DNA from: Sphingobacteriales bacterium
GTDB lineage: Bacteria; Bacteroidota; Bacteroidia; Chitinophagales; Chitinophagaceae
DNA: 64,000 bases
Direction of reading: 5' to 3'
NCBI GenBank assembly: GCA_027484425.1
Contig: JAIXSZ010000050.1
Span: 39,344 to 103,343, forward strand
The notes beneath the pieces were generated by a model. It saw only the letters and a list, made by a program, of their open reading frames with translations. It was not told where the DNA came from and did no database searches. The position numbers and the translations under genes are program-made. Below are positions 44,381-53,332 of this stretch, piece by piece. Positions within the stretch are counted from its first letter, which is position 1; every line of letters starts with the position of its first letter.

Positions 44381-45601
44381 CTAAAAATAGCTTGAAAACC
44401 CTGCCTGAAAACCCGCGGTGCGCTGGGCAGGATTGCCCAGCAGGTCGGTTTGCAGGTTGTAGCGATAGTTGAGTCTTATTACAGTTTGTCCTCCGGGACG
44501 CCAGCTTAACGCAGGCACTACACTCACAAAGTGGTCGGCAATATTGCCACCCGTTTGTGCAAATGTGCCTACGTTCCAGTCAACATACTCTAGGCGGCAG
44601 GCTATGTTTATCACAGACTCATCAAAGCCCAGTACTGGCTTGCTGTATACTGGCTGCACTATGTCTGCAAAGCCACCATGCTGGCGACGGCCATACTGCT
44701 CGCTATAGGTAGGTGGCACATCGGTACTCACCCATGCCCATTCGCCTGTGATAAAGGTATTACTACCTGGTATCGTAGTGTTGGCATCTACTGCTACCAC
44801 ACTTACGCTGCGACGTTTGTCTAGCACAAAGCCATCTTGCTCAAATTTGTTGTACACGCCACCCATGTAAGACACGCCCAGCTCCGCTATTTTGCGGTGG
44901 CGCACAGCGCCCTTTGCCGTTATCATGGGTACGCCATTATAACTCTCCTCAAATCTATCTCTGTTCAGTTTGGTAGCAGGCAGAAAGGTGCGTCCATTAG
45001 TATTGTCTATTATCCGGTTGTCAAATCCATTGGTAGCGTATACTTCATATGCTAGTACCCAGTCTTTTTTATACTGCTTGCCATAGACCCCAAAACCTAC
45101 ATTGCTCCACGTAGCTGGCAGCATAGATACAGCCGATGTAGGACGGTCGACAAACTCCCATTTAGGGCCATCGTGGTTTTGATTGAAGGCGCCTATTGGG
45201 TTCATGATGATACCTCCTCTGAGGTTCAGCATAGGGTGAAACTCCATATCCACCGCTGCAAACTCTATGTTGATCTCCTTTGTACCATCTTCAAATTCCA
45301 GCTCCGACAAAAACTTCAGTCTTTTTCCTATACCTGATGATACAAATAAGGTCATTCGCTGCATCTGAAACTGATGCCCCTCAGTTATACCCTCTGTGCC
45401 CAAGTGCTGCCAGTTGGCCTCTGCATAGCCCCCTAGTGCTACAGGTAGTTTGCCCATGCTCAGAAACGGTCTGTTGTACACAGCATCCATGTTCAGTTGC
45501 ATGTCATTTTTGGTGGCAGGTTTGCGACGCAGCAGGGTGCTGTCGATCTGGGCATAAGCAGTGCAAGTGAGGCACAGTAGTAAGCATAGTATACTTCGCA
45601 T
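44381..45601 (-). CDS. Outer-membrane porin (phosphate-selective porin O/P-like)
   Basis: The 406-residue protein has a signal peptide (LCLLLCLTCTAYAQ) and a barrel with phrases typical of the OprO/OprP-like group (FLSELEFEDGTKEINIEFAA, NPIGAFNQNHDGPKWEFVDR, VIRLNYRYNLQTDLLGNPAQ) ending in SSYF. It should form an outer-membrane channel; anion preference is not certain. Its start overlaps the Rieske gene stop by one base, so porin, Rieske and cytochrome are one transcript and may act together. Confidence 0.88.
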   Translation of the reverse strand: MRSILCLLLCLTCTAYAQIDSTLLRRKPATKNDMQLNMDAVYNRPFLSMGKLPVALGGYAEANWQHLGTEGITEGHQFQMQRMTLFVSSGIGKRLKFLSELEFEDGTKEINIEFAAVDMEFHPMLNLRGGIIMNPIGAFNQNHDGPKWEFVDRPTSAVSMLPATWSNVGFGVYGKQYKKDWVLAYEVYATNGFDNRIIDNTNGRTFLPATKLNRDRFEESYNGVPMITAKGAVRHRKIAELGVSYMGGVYNKFEQDGFVLDKRRSVSVVAVDANTTIPGSNTFITGEWAWVSTDVPPTYSEQYGRRQHGGFADIVQPVYSKPVLGFDESVINIACRLEYVDWNVGTFAQTGGNIADHFVSVVPALSWRPGGQTVIRLNYRYNLQTDLLGNPAQRTAGFQAGFSSYF

Positions 45602-46041
45602 TAGGTTTGTTTTCTCAGGTCTATCAATAATTGTCCGTTGGTTACTGTTACCGGAAAAGTGCGCAGGGGCTCCTTTGCCGGCGATTGGGTTACCTTACCC
45701 CACTTGTCAAATTCGCTGCCATGTGCCGCACAGGTCAGTTGGTCGCACGATGCTTGCAGTTCTACACCTTGATGCGTACACCGCATTAGCAATGCGCTAT
45801 ACTGCCCATTGCCCAGGTTATACACACATACAGGGTATTGCAGGTCATCATGTCGCACTATGATGTAGGGGCGTTGAGTGTTTTTATCTGTTACAAACTC
45901 ATTAGGGTCGATGAGTATGCCATTTTCATTGCGGGTGCCCTTGGTATACTTAGTGCTTACACAACTTTGTAGCACCGATGCGCCTATTGCCATGCCCATG
46001 CAGGCTATACATCCATTTCTGATAAATTCTTTACGATTCAT
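45601..46041 (-). CDS. Periplasmic Rieske [2Fe-2S] lipoprotein
   Basis: The 146-residue protein starts MNRKEFIRNGCIACMGMAIG with a lipobox-like LQSC. The Rieske motifs are MRCTHQGVELQ (C-x-H) and LTCAAHGSEFD (C-x2-H), with the usual 16-or-so spacing. The two halves fit a high-potential cluster domain of about 100 residues. It is translationally coupled with the porin gene and 5 bases after the di-haem cytochrome gene, implying electron transfer between the two. Confidence 0.9.
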   Translation of the reverse strand: MNRKEFIRNGCIACMGMAIGASVLQSCVSTKYTKGTRNENGILIDPNEFVTDKNTQRPYIIVRHDDLQYPVCVYNLGNGQYSALLMRCTHQGVELQASCDQLTCAAHGSEFDKWGKVTQSPAKEPLRTFPVTVTNGQLLIDLRKQT

Positions 46042-46046
46042 AATCC

Positions 46047-47246
46047 TTAGAGGCTTTCCAGAAAAGTAAGCATTTTTTTCTTGTCACTTTCAGGCAGTGC
46101 ATTGTATTTATTACGGCTGTTAGTAGCCTCGCCTCCATGTAACATTATGGCATCGTGTATGCTGTGTGCTCTGCCATCGTGTAGTAGAAAGTAACTACCC
46201 CCTTGCGAGTTTTTAGACAGTCCCAGTCCCCATAGTGCGGGTGTGCGCCACTCGGCAGTTGTTGCAGTGCCTTCTGTGTAGCCATCGTCTAGTCCGGGTC
46301 CCATGTCGTGCATCAACATATCTGTATATGGGTAAAAGGTCTGATTGCTAAGCGGCGCAATGGATGAATATCCGGTTTTTAATTCTGGCTTGTGGCATTT
46401 AGCACAGTCGGATTGTACAAATAGTTGTTTACCCGATACTACATCTGGGTGGGTAGGGTTGCGCTGTATGGGTGCCTTTAGTGTTTGTAGGTAAAACACC
46501 ACATCGTTAAGCGTTTGGGTGCTTACTTCAGGGTCTATTTCCAGTCCAGTGTAGGTGTCTATGGGCTCATATAGCGACGATATACCCATATCCTGGTTAT
46601 AGGCATTGGCAGTTTGTTGCATTAGGTTATGAGCGCCCGCTTTTTTGCCAAATCTGCCTATACACTTACCATTCGCGGTCACTGCGCCATCTGCTAGTTG
46701 GATGTATTTTTTGATAGGTATCCAGTTTACAACGCCGCTTATCCCATCACCATTAGCATCTGTAGGGTCGGTCATAGATAGCAGGTCTTGGTCGGTTACT
46801 GCCTCCAGGTAGCCCACTCCGGTATTGGCGGGAGGCATCAGTCGGGTGAATGTGGCACCTTCAGGTAGTTTTTCGGGTTCAAAGCCAGGCAGCGCTCTGT
46901 GTTGAAGTTGGGGTGCGCCCTTCATCAAGAATTTATTGCCAGTGCTGTCTGTTTGCCCAAAGCGTGTAAGTGTAGAGAAGGGATGCCCTTTGCCATCGCC
47001 TGCATGACAACTACCACACGATGTGGATACAAATATTGGTCCCAAACCGGTTTGGCTGGTAAAAATCTCGTCATTAAACGCTACATCACCTCGAAGAAAT
47101 ATAATATTCTGAGCAGGTGTCAGTCCCTCCACTGGGCCATCTAGTATGTTTTCATTGGCAGGGGCAGATGGTTGTACTTTTTTGCAGGAGCTAACAATAG
47201 CATAGCCAGCCAGCCCCAATAGCAAAAAAACAGTGATACGCTTCAT
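46047..47246 (-). CDS. Di-haem c-type cytochrome, DUF1111 oxidoreductase family
   Basis: The protein starting MKRITVFLLLGLAGYAIVSS has a lipobox Cys (SSCKK) and two haem c sites: CGSCHAGDGKGH and CAKCHKPEL. The overall pattern (LRGDVAFNDEIFT; TPALWGLGLS; YFLLHDGRAHSIHDAIMLHG) matches the DUF1111 di-haem oxidoreductases, relatives of MauG and bacterial cytochrome c peroxidases. It may oxidise a thiol, peroxide or metal in the periplasm and pass electrons to the Rieske protein. A -7 element at 47265-47272 inside the longer alternative frame supports the start at 47246. Maturation would need the ccm genes at 18.3 kb. Confidence 0.9.
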   Translation of the reverse strand: MKRITVFLLLGLAGYAIVSSCKKVQPSAPANENILDGPVEGLTPAQNIIFLRGDVAFNDEIFTSQTGLGPIFVSTSCGSCHAGDGKGHPFSTLTRFGQTDSTGNKFLMKGAPQLQHRALPGFEPEKLPEGATFTRLMPPANTGVGYLEAVTDQDLLSMTDPTDANGDGISGVVNWIPIKKYIQLADGAVTANGKCIGRFGKKAGAHNLMQQTANAYNQDMGISSLYEPIDTYTGLEIDPEVSTQTLNDVVFYLQTLKAPIQRNPTHPDVVSGKQLFVQSDCAKCHKPELKTGYSSIAPLSNQTFYPYTDMLMHDMGPGLDDGYTEGTATTAEWRTPALWGLGLSKNSQGGSYFLLHDGRAHSIHDAIMLHGGEATNSRNKYNALPESDKKKMLTFLESL

Positions 47247-47264
47247 TATTAAAATATTGCACAG

Positions 47265-47272
47265 CAAAGATA
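47265..47272 (-). promoter_or_regulatory. Candidate -7 element for the cytochrome-Rieske-porin operon
   Basis: The minus strand reads TATCTTTG, a TAnnTTTG match, 19 bases before the ATG at 47246. No spaced TTG was found. Confidence 0.4.
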
Positions 47273-47381
47273 TAAAATTAGGCAAGACTAAAAATATTAT
47301 TTTGTGATTGCTTATTTTTGTGTTCTGCTTATTTATGTATGCAGTAATGGTGGGTGTACATGAAATGGACTAAATTGCATT

Positions 47382-47771
47382 ATGAAAACTTTGAAGACAC
47401 TACTGATATTTATAATTACTGCAGGTAGTATTTCGGTATCTGCCCAAACTGCAACTAAACCTACTCAGCCCGAGTATCCGGGTGGGTTGCCCGCTATCGA
47501 GGCATTTCTTACGCAGCAGCTCATGTACCCTGAGCAGGCACACAAACAAGGTGTAGAGGGAAGAGTAGTAGTAGGGTTTATGATCAATGAACAAGGCAGG
47601 GTGGTGAGTCCTAAAATAGTAAAAAGCATACACCCAGCACTGGACAGTGAGGCAGTTCGTGTGGTGCAACTTATGCCTCGCTGGAAACCCGGTATGAAGG
47701 ATAAAAAACCAATTGTAGCACCAGTGGTTCTGCCTATAGTTTTTGAGCTTACGGGTAAGGCTGCCAAGTGA
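47382..47771 (+). CDS. Periplasmic TonB C-terminal domain protein
   Basis: The 129-residue protein has a signal peptide (LLIFIITAGSISVSAQ) followed directly by a TonB-C domain: YPGGLPAIEAFLTQQLMYPE, GVEGRVVVGFMINEQGRVVS, and SEAVRVVQLMPRWKPG. It lacks the membrane anchor and Pro-rich spacer of real TonB, so it is a soluble stand-alone domain. Bacteroidota have many such proteins; the role is unknown. Confidence 0.88.
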   Translation: MKTLKTLLIFIITAGSISVSAQTATKPTQPEYPGGLPAIEAFLTQQLMYPEQAHKQGVEGRVVVGFMINEQGRVVSPKIVKSIHPALDSEAVRVVQLMPRWKPGMKDKKPIVAPVVLPIVFELTGKAAK

Positions 47772-47845
47772 TACTGTTATAATATTGTCAATATTGCTGG
47801 TCTGTCATTCTGTTTTCGTTATTTTGCACCTATTATAGCACACTT

Positions 47846-48793
47846 ATGACTATTTCTAAAGAAGTAAGAATCGGTCTCCTGGTAGCAATAGCGGGGGTGA
47901 TTTTTTTTGCTGGTTTTTCTTTTTTGAAAGGATCAGATGTTTTCTCCAGTGAAAGTGAGTTTTACTGTTACTATCCTACAGTTGATGGTTTGCAGAAATC
48001 ATCTATAGTTCAAGTCAAAGGTATCAACATAGGTCAGGTGGCTGATATGGAGCTGGCTGGTGAGAAAGGCGTTAAAGTCATACTGTCTATACACAACAGT
48101 GTTAAGATACCCGAAGGAACTATAGCTAACCTAGCCTCGTCAGACCTTCTGGGAACAAAAGTAATAAGACTGGATATGGGCAAAGGGCCGGCTACAATGC
48201 CTGCCAAATCTGTACTGGAATCTAAAAAAGATGGCAGTATGGTAGATAAACTATCGGGCGAGCTTACCCCTAGGCTTGAAGAATTGAAAGGAACAATAAT
48301 AGCGTTCAACCAAGCACTCAATAATGTAAATGCTCTGGTAGGCGATGAAAACCAAAAAGCCATTACAGGAGCTATACAGTCGCTCAAAGCTACCTCTGAT
48401 AATTTGGCTCACCTATCAGCTGCGATAGACAAAGAAAGCGGGCAAATAAGCAGCATATTACGCAACGCCAATAGCGTAACAGCTAACCTTGCTAAAAGCA
48501 ACGACACCGTGCAGCGCATACTGTCAAACACCAGCCGCATAACCGGCCAACTGGCAAATGCACCTATACAGAAAACCCTTGCAGACCTGCAAAAAACGAC
48601 TGCTCAGCTACAGAGCATAATGGATAAAATCAACAATAATCAGGGGTCGCTAGGTATGTTCATCAACAATAAAGATGCCTACAACAATCTGAATAATTCA
48701 CTGAAATCTATCACCAATCTCACCGATGACCTCAAGGCAAGGCCCAGTAGGTACATCAATGTTAGTGTCTTCGGAGGTAAGAAGAAAGACTAA
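47846..48793 (+). CDS. MlaD-family (MCE-domain) lipid transport protein
   Basis: The 315-residue protein has one N-terminal membrane helix (RIGLLVAIAGVIFFAGFSFL). The MCE domain (about 35-115) includes YYPTVDGLQKSSIVQVKGI and SSDLLGTKVIRLDMG. A long helical, Asn/Ser-rich C-terminal part (about 120-290) probably forms a coiled tube. In E. coli MlaD carries phospholipids between membranes with MlaFEB; no ATPase or permease gene is next to it here. Its stop overlaps the ostA-like start (TAATG), so the two are coupled. Confidence 0.9.
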   Translation: MTISKEVRIGLLVAIAGVIFFAGFSFLKGSDVFSSESEFYCYYPTVDGLQKSSIVQVKGINIGQVADMELAGEKGVKVILSIHNSVKIPEGTIANLASSDLLGTKVIRLDMGKGPATMPAKSVLESKKDGSMVDKLSGELTPRLEELKGTIIAFNQALNNVNALVGDENQKAITGAIQSLKATSDNLAHLSAAIDKESGQISSILRNANSVTANLAKSNDTVQRILSNTSRITGQLANAPIQKTLADLQKTTAQLQSIMDKINNNQGSLGMFINNKDAYNNLNNSLKSITNLTDDLKARPSRYINVSVFGGKKKD

Positions 48794-50748
48794 TGCCTGT
48801 GTTAGATACTACATTCCGGCTGATGCGCTTTGGTGTGGCCCTATTAGTGTTCATGGCATTGCAAGTACAGGCGCAAGCTCAGCAACCACAAGCCGATACT
48901 GCCAACAAAATAAGAGTAGTCATTGCTAACTCTGGCGTGTTTGAATACTTCAAAACAGATAGCGGCTCTTACAACAAGTTTGTGACAGATGTGGTGCTGT
49001 ATCAGGGCACAGATACATTGTATTGCGATAGCCTATACCAATTTATAGAAAGCAAAAAGCTAGAGGCATTTGGCGCCGTACGTGTAGCACAAATGGGTGG
49101 TACAGAGGCTACTTGTAGTTATCTGCGCTACACATCTGACAAAAGAGTAGCCTACATGACCGGCGATGTAACCCTTACCGATGGTAAAAACAGACTATGG
49201 TGCGAGGAGCTCACCTACGACCTAGCTTCTAAAACCGGCAACTATAATCGCCACGGTACATTACAGAGCGATAGCACTACCGTTACTAGCACATCGGGGG
49301 TGTATAATGTGAATACACACGAGTCTAGGTTTATAGGCAATGTAGTGGTTACAGACCCTCAGTACAAAATAACATCTAAGGAACTAGGCTACAATACGGA
49401 GACCAAAATGCAGACCTTCTACGACTACTCAGTAGTGACCAGCGATAGCGGCAGGTCGGTACTGTCTACCCGTAAGGGGACCTACGATACCAAGAATGTA
49501 ATAGCAAGGTTTACGGGGCATTCGTCTATCTGGAATGACGGACAGTACATAGAGGCAGACTCTATGCACTATGACAAAACGAGTGGATATGGATTTGCGA
49601 TAGGTAATGTAATATCTATAGATACCACCCAGCATGCTACTATATACTGTGGTCGTGCCGACTATTTTAGAAAAAAGAGAGTACTATGGGCTATACTAAA
49701 GCCTGTAGTGGAGCTAGCTACTGGCAAGGATACCTTCTATATGCGTGCCGATACCTTCTACTCAGCACCCATGATACGGGTGCCGGGCAAGGCATTTGTG
49801 ATGCCGGTAGATACTGCTGGTATTATAAAAGATAGTACACAAGTGTCAAGTGTTAGTACTGTACCTGTAGATAGTGCAAGGGTGCCAGCAGTTAGGGTGA
49901 GTACAGATCTCATAAGTGACAATCAGAAAGGGAAAAGCAGAAAAAAGAAACCAGCTGTAGACACGGTGGCTATAGCAGTGCCCGAGGTAGTGACTGTGCC
50001 AGATAGCATGTGGGCAATACCTGTGGCCAAGTATAGGATGGAAGATTTTGTGAGAGATACAGCACAGCATAGTGTAGTGATAAAGGCAACCGAACAACCC
50101 AAACGGACTAAGAAAAAACAAGAAAGACAACTACCAGCAGATACCACCACTAATACTGCTGCTGCAGACACTACTGCGCCTATATTCTTCAGCGGATATC
50201 ATCACGTTAAGATATTCTCAGACTCTATGCAGGCACTGTGCGATAGTGTTTGTTTCACTCGCTCAGACTCGGTGGTGCGTATGATATACAACCCCATAGC
50301 GTGGTCGAGAGGTAGTCAGATAACAGGCGATACTATACTGATGCAGCTAGATAGTAATAGTGTGCGGTGCATGTATGTGCCCGACAATTCGTTTGTGGTG
50401 TCGAGATCGGGGCCAGAGCAAGCACAGCTATACGATCAGGTGCAGGGCAAAACACTTACTGCATTCTTCAGAGATAATACGGTGAGTAAAATGATAGTGA
50501 CACCAGATGCTGAATCTATTTATTTTTCAAAAGATGATGCTGGTGCTTATCTGGGGGTAAATGAAGCCAAAAGTGTGCTGATGCATGTCTATTTTGGCGA
50601 CCAGAAAATAAGCAAAATAAAGTTTGTGAAAGATGTGCAACAAACTATGTCGCCGCTAGAAAAAGTAGATATCCCCAATCTTCGCCTCAGCAGATTTAAG
50701 TGGTTATATGAAAGCAGACCAAAATCAAAAGCAGAATTATTTGAGTAA
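48793..50748 (+). CDS. OstA/LptA-like periplasmic protein
   Basis: The 651-residue protein has a signal peptide (LLVFMALQVQAQA). The N-terminal half is made of OstA-type repeats (YQGTDTLYCDSLYQFIESKK, GDVTLTDGKNRLWCEELTYD, GNVVVTDPQYKITSKELGYN), the beta-jellyroll seen in LptA and the LptD start. The middle (about 345-450) is a Lys/Thr/Val-rich linker (KGKSRKKKPAVDTVAI) and a second OstA-like segment follows. It probably shuttles LPS or other lipid across the periplasm. It is larger than E. coli LptA (185). Coupled to the mlaD-like gene. Confidence 0.88.
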   Translation: MPVLDTTFRLMRFGVALLVFMALQVQAQAQQPQADTANKIRVVIANSGVFEYFKTDSGSYNKFVTDVVLYQGTDTLYCDSLYQFIESKKLEAFGAVRVAQMGGTEATCSYLRYTSDKRVAYMTGDVTLTDGKNRLWCEELTYDLASKTGNYNRHGTLQSDSTTVTSTSGVYNVNTHESRFIGNVVVTDPQYKITSKELGYNTETKMQTFYDYSVVTSDSGRSVLSTRKGTYDTKNVIARFTGHSSIWNDGQYIEADSMHYDKTSGYGFAIGNVISIDTTQHATIYCGRADYFRKKRVLWAILKPVVELATGKDTFYMRADTFYSAPMIRVPGKAFVMPVDTAGIIKDSTQVSSVSTVPVDSARVPAVRVSTDLISDNQKGKSRKKKPAVDTVAIAVPEVVTVPDSMWAIPVAKYRMEDFVRDTAQHSVVIKATEQPKRTKKKQERQLPADTTTNTAAADTTAPIFFSGYHHVKIFSDSMQALCDSVCFTRSDSVVRMIYNPIAWSRGSQITGDTILMQLDSNSVRCMYVPDNSFVVSRSGPEQAQLYDQVQGKTLTAFFRDNTVSKMIVTPDAESIYFSKDDAGAYLGVNEAKSVLMHVYFGDQKISKIKFVKDVQQTMSPLEKVDIPNLRLSRFKWLYESRPKSKAELFE

Positions 50749-50770
50749 ATACCTGTAAAAAGCATTGTGC

Positions 50771-50818
50771 TATAATGCGCCAAAAGTGGGTATAAAATGG
50801 TAGTTTTGGCGGCATTAA
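50771..50818. repeat. 48-bp palindromic repeat, copy A
   Basis: TATAATGCGCCAAAA (50771-50785) is inverted as GTTTTGGCGGCATTA (50803-50817). It sits 40 bases after the stop of the ATPase gene. The same palindrome occurs twice before that gene; this copy is the most diverged, with an extra G in the right arm. Confidence 0.85.
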
Positions 50819-50857
50819 GAAAAATATAAAGTGTTTTTTGCGGCACTCCTGTTGCTG

Positions 50858-52288
50858 CTATTTGTACAATGCATCCATAGTAACCTCGTTCTGAAATAGA
50901 CCCGGAAAGCCTTTTGAGTTCTTGGCCCCATGAGTGGATATCAAGGTAAGTAGTAGTGTTTTTCGGGTGGCCGTGGCATCGCTGAATGTTTGTAATTTGG
51001 TTTGTAATTCCTTGGCATAGCGGTGGGTGATTTCATATTTTCCGGTAGTGAATTTCATTTCACATACATTGATACACATGTCTTGGCGGTCTATGAGTAG
51101 GTCTATTTGTGCTCCTTGTATATCTTTTGCTGGTCTATGCCGCCACACAGATACCTCTGTATGTACCCCTGCTATACCTAGTGCTTTTTTTAGTTGATTT
51201 ACGTGTTTCATGCATATGCTTTCAAACACTATTCCACTCCAGCTTTTCCATGCAGCACTTGTAGCCAGACGAATCCATGTGCCTGCGCCACCGTATCGTT
51301 TATTTTCTATAAACTTCACATAAAACCTAGAGTATTCATCAGTGAGTTTATATACAATGTCTTTGGCTGTGCGGTTGAATGGAATGTAGGGAGTAATGAA
51401 GCCCGATTCGGTGAGTTCGTCAAGTATTTTGGTAGCTCTGCCGCCAGTGGTTAGTTTGCTGGTGTTAATGATTTCGGTACGTGTGAGCCCTATACCTTTT
51501 TGGGCTAGAGTTTTCACAATATCCATGTGGTGTGTAGCATCTTCAAACAGAGAGAGGAATAGATTCTTGAACTCATCGTGTAGTAGTCCGTCTTTTGAGA
51601 AGCAAATCTTGTCTATAGCCTGAGTGGCACTTTCGCCGGGCTCTATTTCTTTCAGGTATTGGGGTATACCACCCATAGCCATGTAGAGTTGCAGTATCTG
51701 GTGTCTGTCCAGGTTTACTTTTCTGTATTTCAGGAATGCTTCTGTTTCGTTGAGGGTAAAGGGTAGTAGTCTTAGTCGTCTTGTTACCCTGTTATGTAGT
51801 CCTCCTCTGTTGTTTATGACCCGCTGTATCATCCATGCCGCAGCCGATCCACATATCACTACAGTAAGGTTGTTTTGTTTTGATGCCCAGGTATTCCAGA
51901 AGTGCCCAAAGGCCTGCATGAAGCCGGAGCGTGGTGTATGCAGCCACGGAAATTCGTCTATAAATATTACTCTTCTGCGTTTTTTGATAAGGGGTGTAAG
52001 GTGAGCAATAAGCATACTGAAAGCCGCCATCCAGGTAGTAGGTTGTGGCAGTGCCTTAGAGGCGCCAGCGGCTGTAAGTGCAATGCTGAAATTCTCTAAC
52101 TGCTGCTTTAGTGTTGCATTGTGTATCCCCGACAATTCAAACGCCATTTGCCTGCGAAACACATTGCGTATCAGATATGTTTTGCCCACTCTCCGGCGGC
52201 CATACACAGCTACAAGTTCAGGTTCGCCAGACTGCAGTATGCCAGTCAAAAGTTTTATTTCATCCGTTCTGCCTACTATGTTGTCCAT
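50858..52288 (-). CDS. AAA ATPase with winged helix and C-terminal PD-(D/E)XK (DUF234-type) domain
   Basis: The 476-residue protein begins MDNIVGRTDEIKLL, has Walker A GRRRVGKT (30-37), Walker B VIFIDEFPW (D111/E112) and a sensor-like CGSAAAWM, as in the STAND-like archaeal-type ATPases. A winged-helix part near 260-310 (GIGLTRTEIINTSKLTTGGR) follows. The C-terminal domain has the nuclease triad D396 (IDLLIDR) and E410-x-K412 (CEMKF). The family is widespread and often multicopy, but the function is not established. The gene is bracketed by three copies of one palindrome, two of them in the presumed promoter/leader; copy B begins 13 bases before the ATG. Confidence 0.9.
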   Translation of the reverse strand: MDNIVGRTDEIKLLTGILQSGEPELVAVYGRRRVGKTYLIRNVFRRQMAFELSGIHNATLKQQLENFSIALTAAGASKALPQPTTWMAAFSMLIAHLTPLIKKRRRVIFIDEFPWLHTPRSGFMQAFGHFWNTWASKQNNLTVVICGSAAAWMIQRVINNRGGLHNRVTRRLRLLPFTLNETEAFLKYRKVNLDRHQILQLYMAMGGIPQYLKEIEPGESATQAIDKICFSKDGLLHDEFKNLFLSLFEDATHHMDIVKTLAQKGIGLTRTEIINTSKLTTGGRATKILDELTESGFITPYIPFNRTAKDIVYKLTDEYSRFYVKFIENKRYGGAGTWIRLATSAAWKSWSGIVFESICMKHVNQLKKALGIAGVHTEVSVWRHRPAKDIQGAQIDLLIDRQDMCINVCEMKFTTGKYEITHRYAKELQTKLQTFSDATATRKTLLLTLISTHGAKNSKGFPGLFQNEVTMDALYK

Positions 52289-52301
52289 ATGGAGGGATAA
52301 T

Positions 52302-52347
52302 TATAATGCGCCAAAACTACTAAAAAATATAGAGTTTTGGCGCATTA
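52302..52347. repeat. 48-bp palindromic repeat, copy B
   Basis: TATAATGCGCCAAAACTAC (52302-52320) mirrors GAGTTTTGGCGCATTA (52332-52347). It occupies the leader of the ATPase gene directly before the start codon and would form a stable hairpin in the mRNA as well. Confidence 0.9.
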
Positions 52348-52356
52348 CATAATTCT

Positions 52357-52404
52357 TATAATGCGCCAAAACTACTATTAAAAGTATAGTTTTGGCGCGT
52401 TATA
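52357..52404. repeat. 48-bp palindromic repeat, copy C
   Basis: TATAATGCGCCAAAACTAC (52357-52375) is identical to the left arm of copy B, and the right arm is TATAGTTTTGGCGCGTTATA (52385-52404). The repeat period with B is 55 bases. No gene lies in 52405-52537. Confidence 0.9.
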
Positions 52405-52537
52405 AAAACAAGGAACGCAGTATTTAAAGGTGTTTCAGCGTTTTTTATTGGTGCAAATAGGGAGAAAAATATGTGGTATTATGGATGCCTAAAATGCAGT
52501 AAAGTAAGAAGGGAATGTAGTAGTAATGGGTGCCACG

Positions 52538-52918
52538 TCAGTTGATGCCAGCTATAATAGTAGCTATCTGCTCAAAGGCTGCTTCGTTTTTCAGTACATA
52601 GTTATCGGCACCTTTTATGAGCGATTCCAGCGAGTTGCCGTGTGCGTCTTGGCTAGATAACATAATAACGTAGATACTACTGTTGTGTGCCTTGATGGCA
52701 GCCATTATCTGTGCGCCATTAGCAGCCTCTGGGTTTTCAGAGTTCAGGTTGTAGTCTAGTATTATTACATCGGGGTCTTCGGTTATGTTTTCCATACACT
52801 CTTCGCCGGTGGTGAAGGTCATCACCTCATGGTCTACCCGGCGTGTCAGGTAGTCTTCCAGCGCCATAGACAGCATTTCATTGTCATCTACTATAAATAT
52901 TTTCTTTTCAAGTGCCAT
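52538..52918 (-). CDS. Single-domain response regulator
   Basis: The 126-residue CheY-like receiver has the acidic pair in KIFIVDDNEML, phospho-acceptor Asp in DPDVIILDYNLN, Ser/Thr in VIMLSSQD and Lys in YVLKNEAA. There is no output domain, so it must act through a partner protein. No kinase is adjacent; the orphan kinase at 33.7 kb is a possible but unproven partner. Confidence 0.92.
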   Translation of the reverse strand: MALEKKIFIVDDNEMLSMALEDYLTRRVDHEVMTFTTGEECMENITEDPDVIILDYNLNSENPEAANGAQIMAAIKAHNSSIYVIMLSSQDAHGNSLESLIKGADNYVLKNEAAFEQIATIIAGIN

Positions 52919-53332
52919 ACTTGTGTTTTATATACTTAAAAGTATGATTTTGATTATCAAATACAAACAAATAGCGCGGAAAATGCAATGATAAATTTTG
53001 GGAGTTGTGGGTAGGTAAGTAAAAGTGCGCAACAAATAGGAATGTTGTTTGTAGCAGCGGTACTATGCGCTGGTGTTGTACAGTTGTATTGGTGGTATAC
53101 GTAGTAGCCTATAAATGGCTGAAGTAGCTATTCGGGAGTTGATTATTTGGGTGTTATGAAGGATATGCTTACATTCGTTTAATCCTTATGTTTCGCTCGG
53201 TTAGTAGTGTTTGTGTAAAAATATTTTTGTGATAAACTCTTCTATTTAGAATAGTTTAGGAAATGCTGCGATATATATTGATGAAAGGGGGAGAAGAATT
53301 TATTACTGTTTAATTATTTTAAGACTATTACA
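52919..53332. other. Gene-free interval
   Basis: Between the response regulator and the NHL gene I see no coding frame with protein-like composition, no repeat and no clear hairpin. It must hold two divergent promoters. Confidence 0.5.

Noticed and set aside
10817..47246. The soluble Rieske protein at 10.8 kb as the reductase partner of paaABC or the cytochrome operon
   Set aside because: It is over 33 kb from either, stands alone, and the cytochrome operon has its own Rieske protein.
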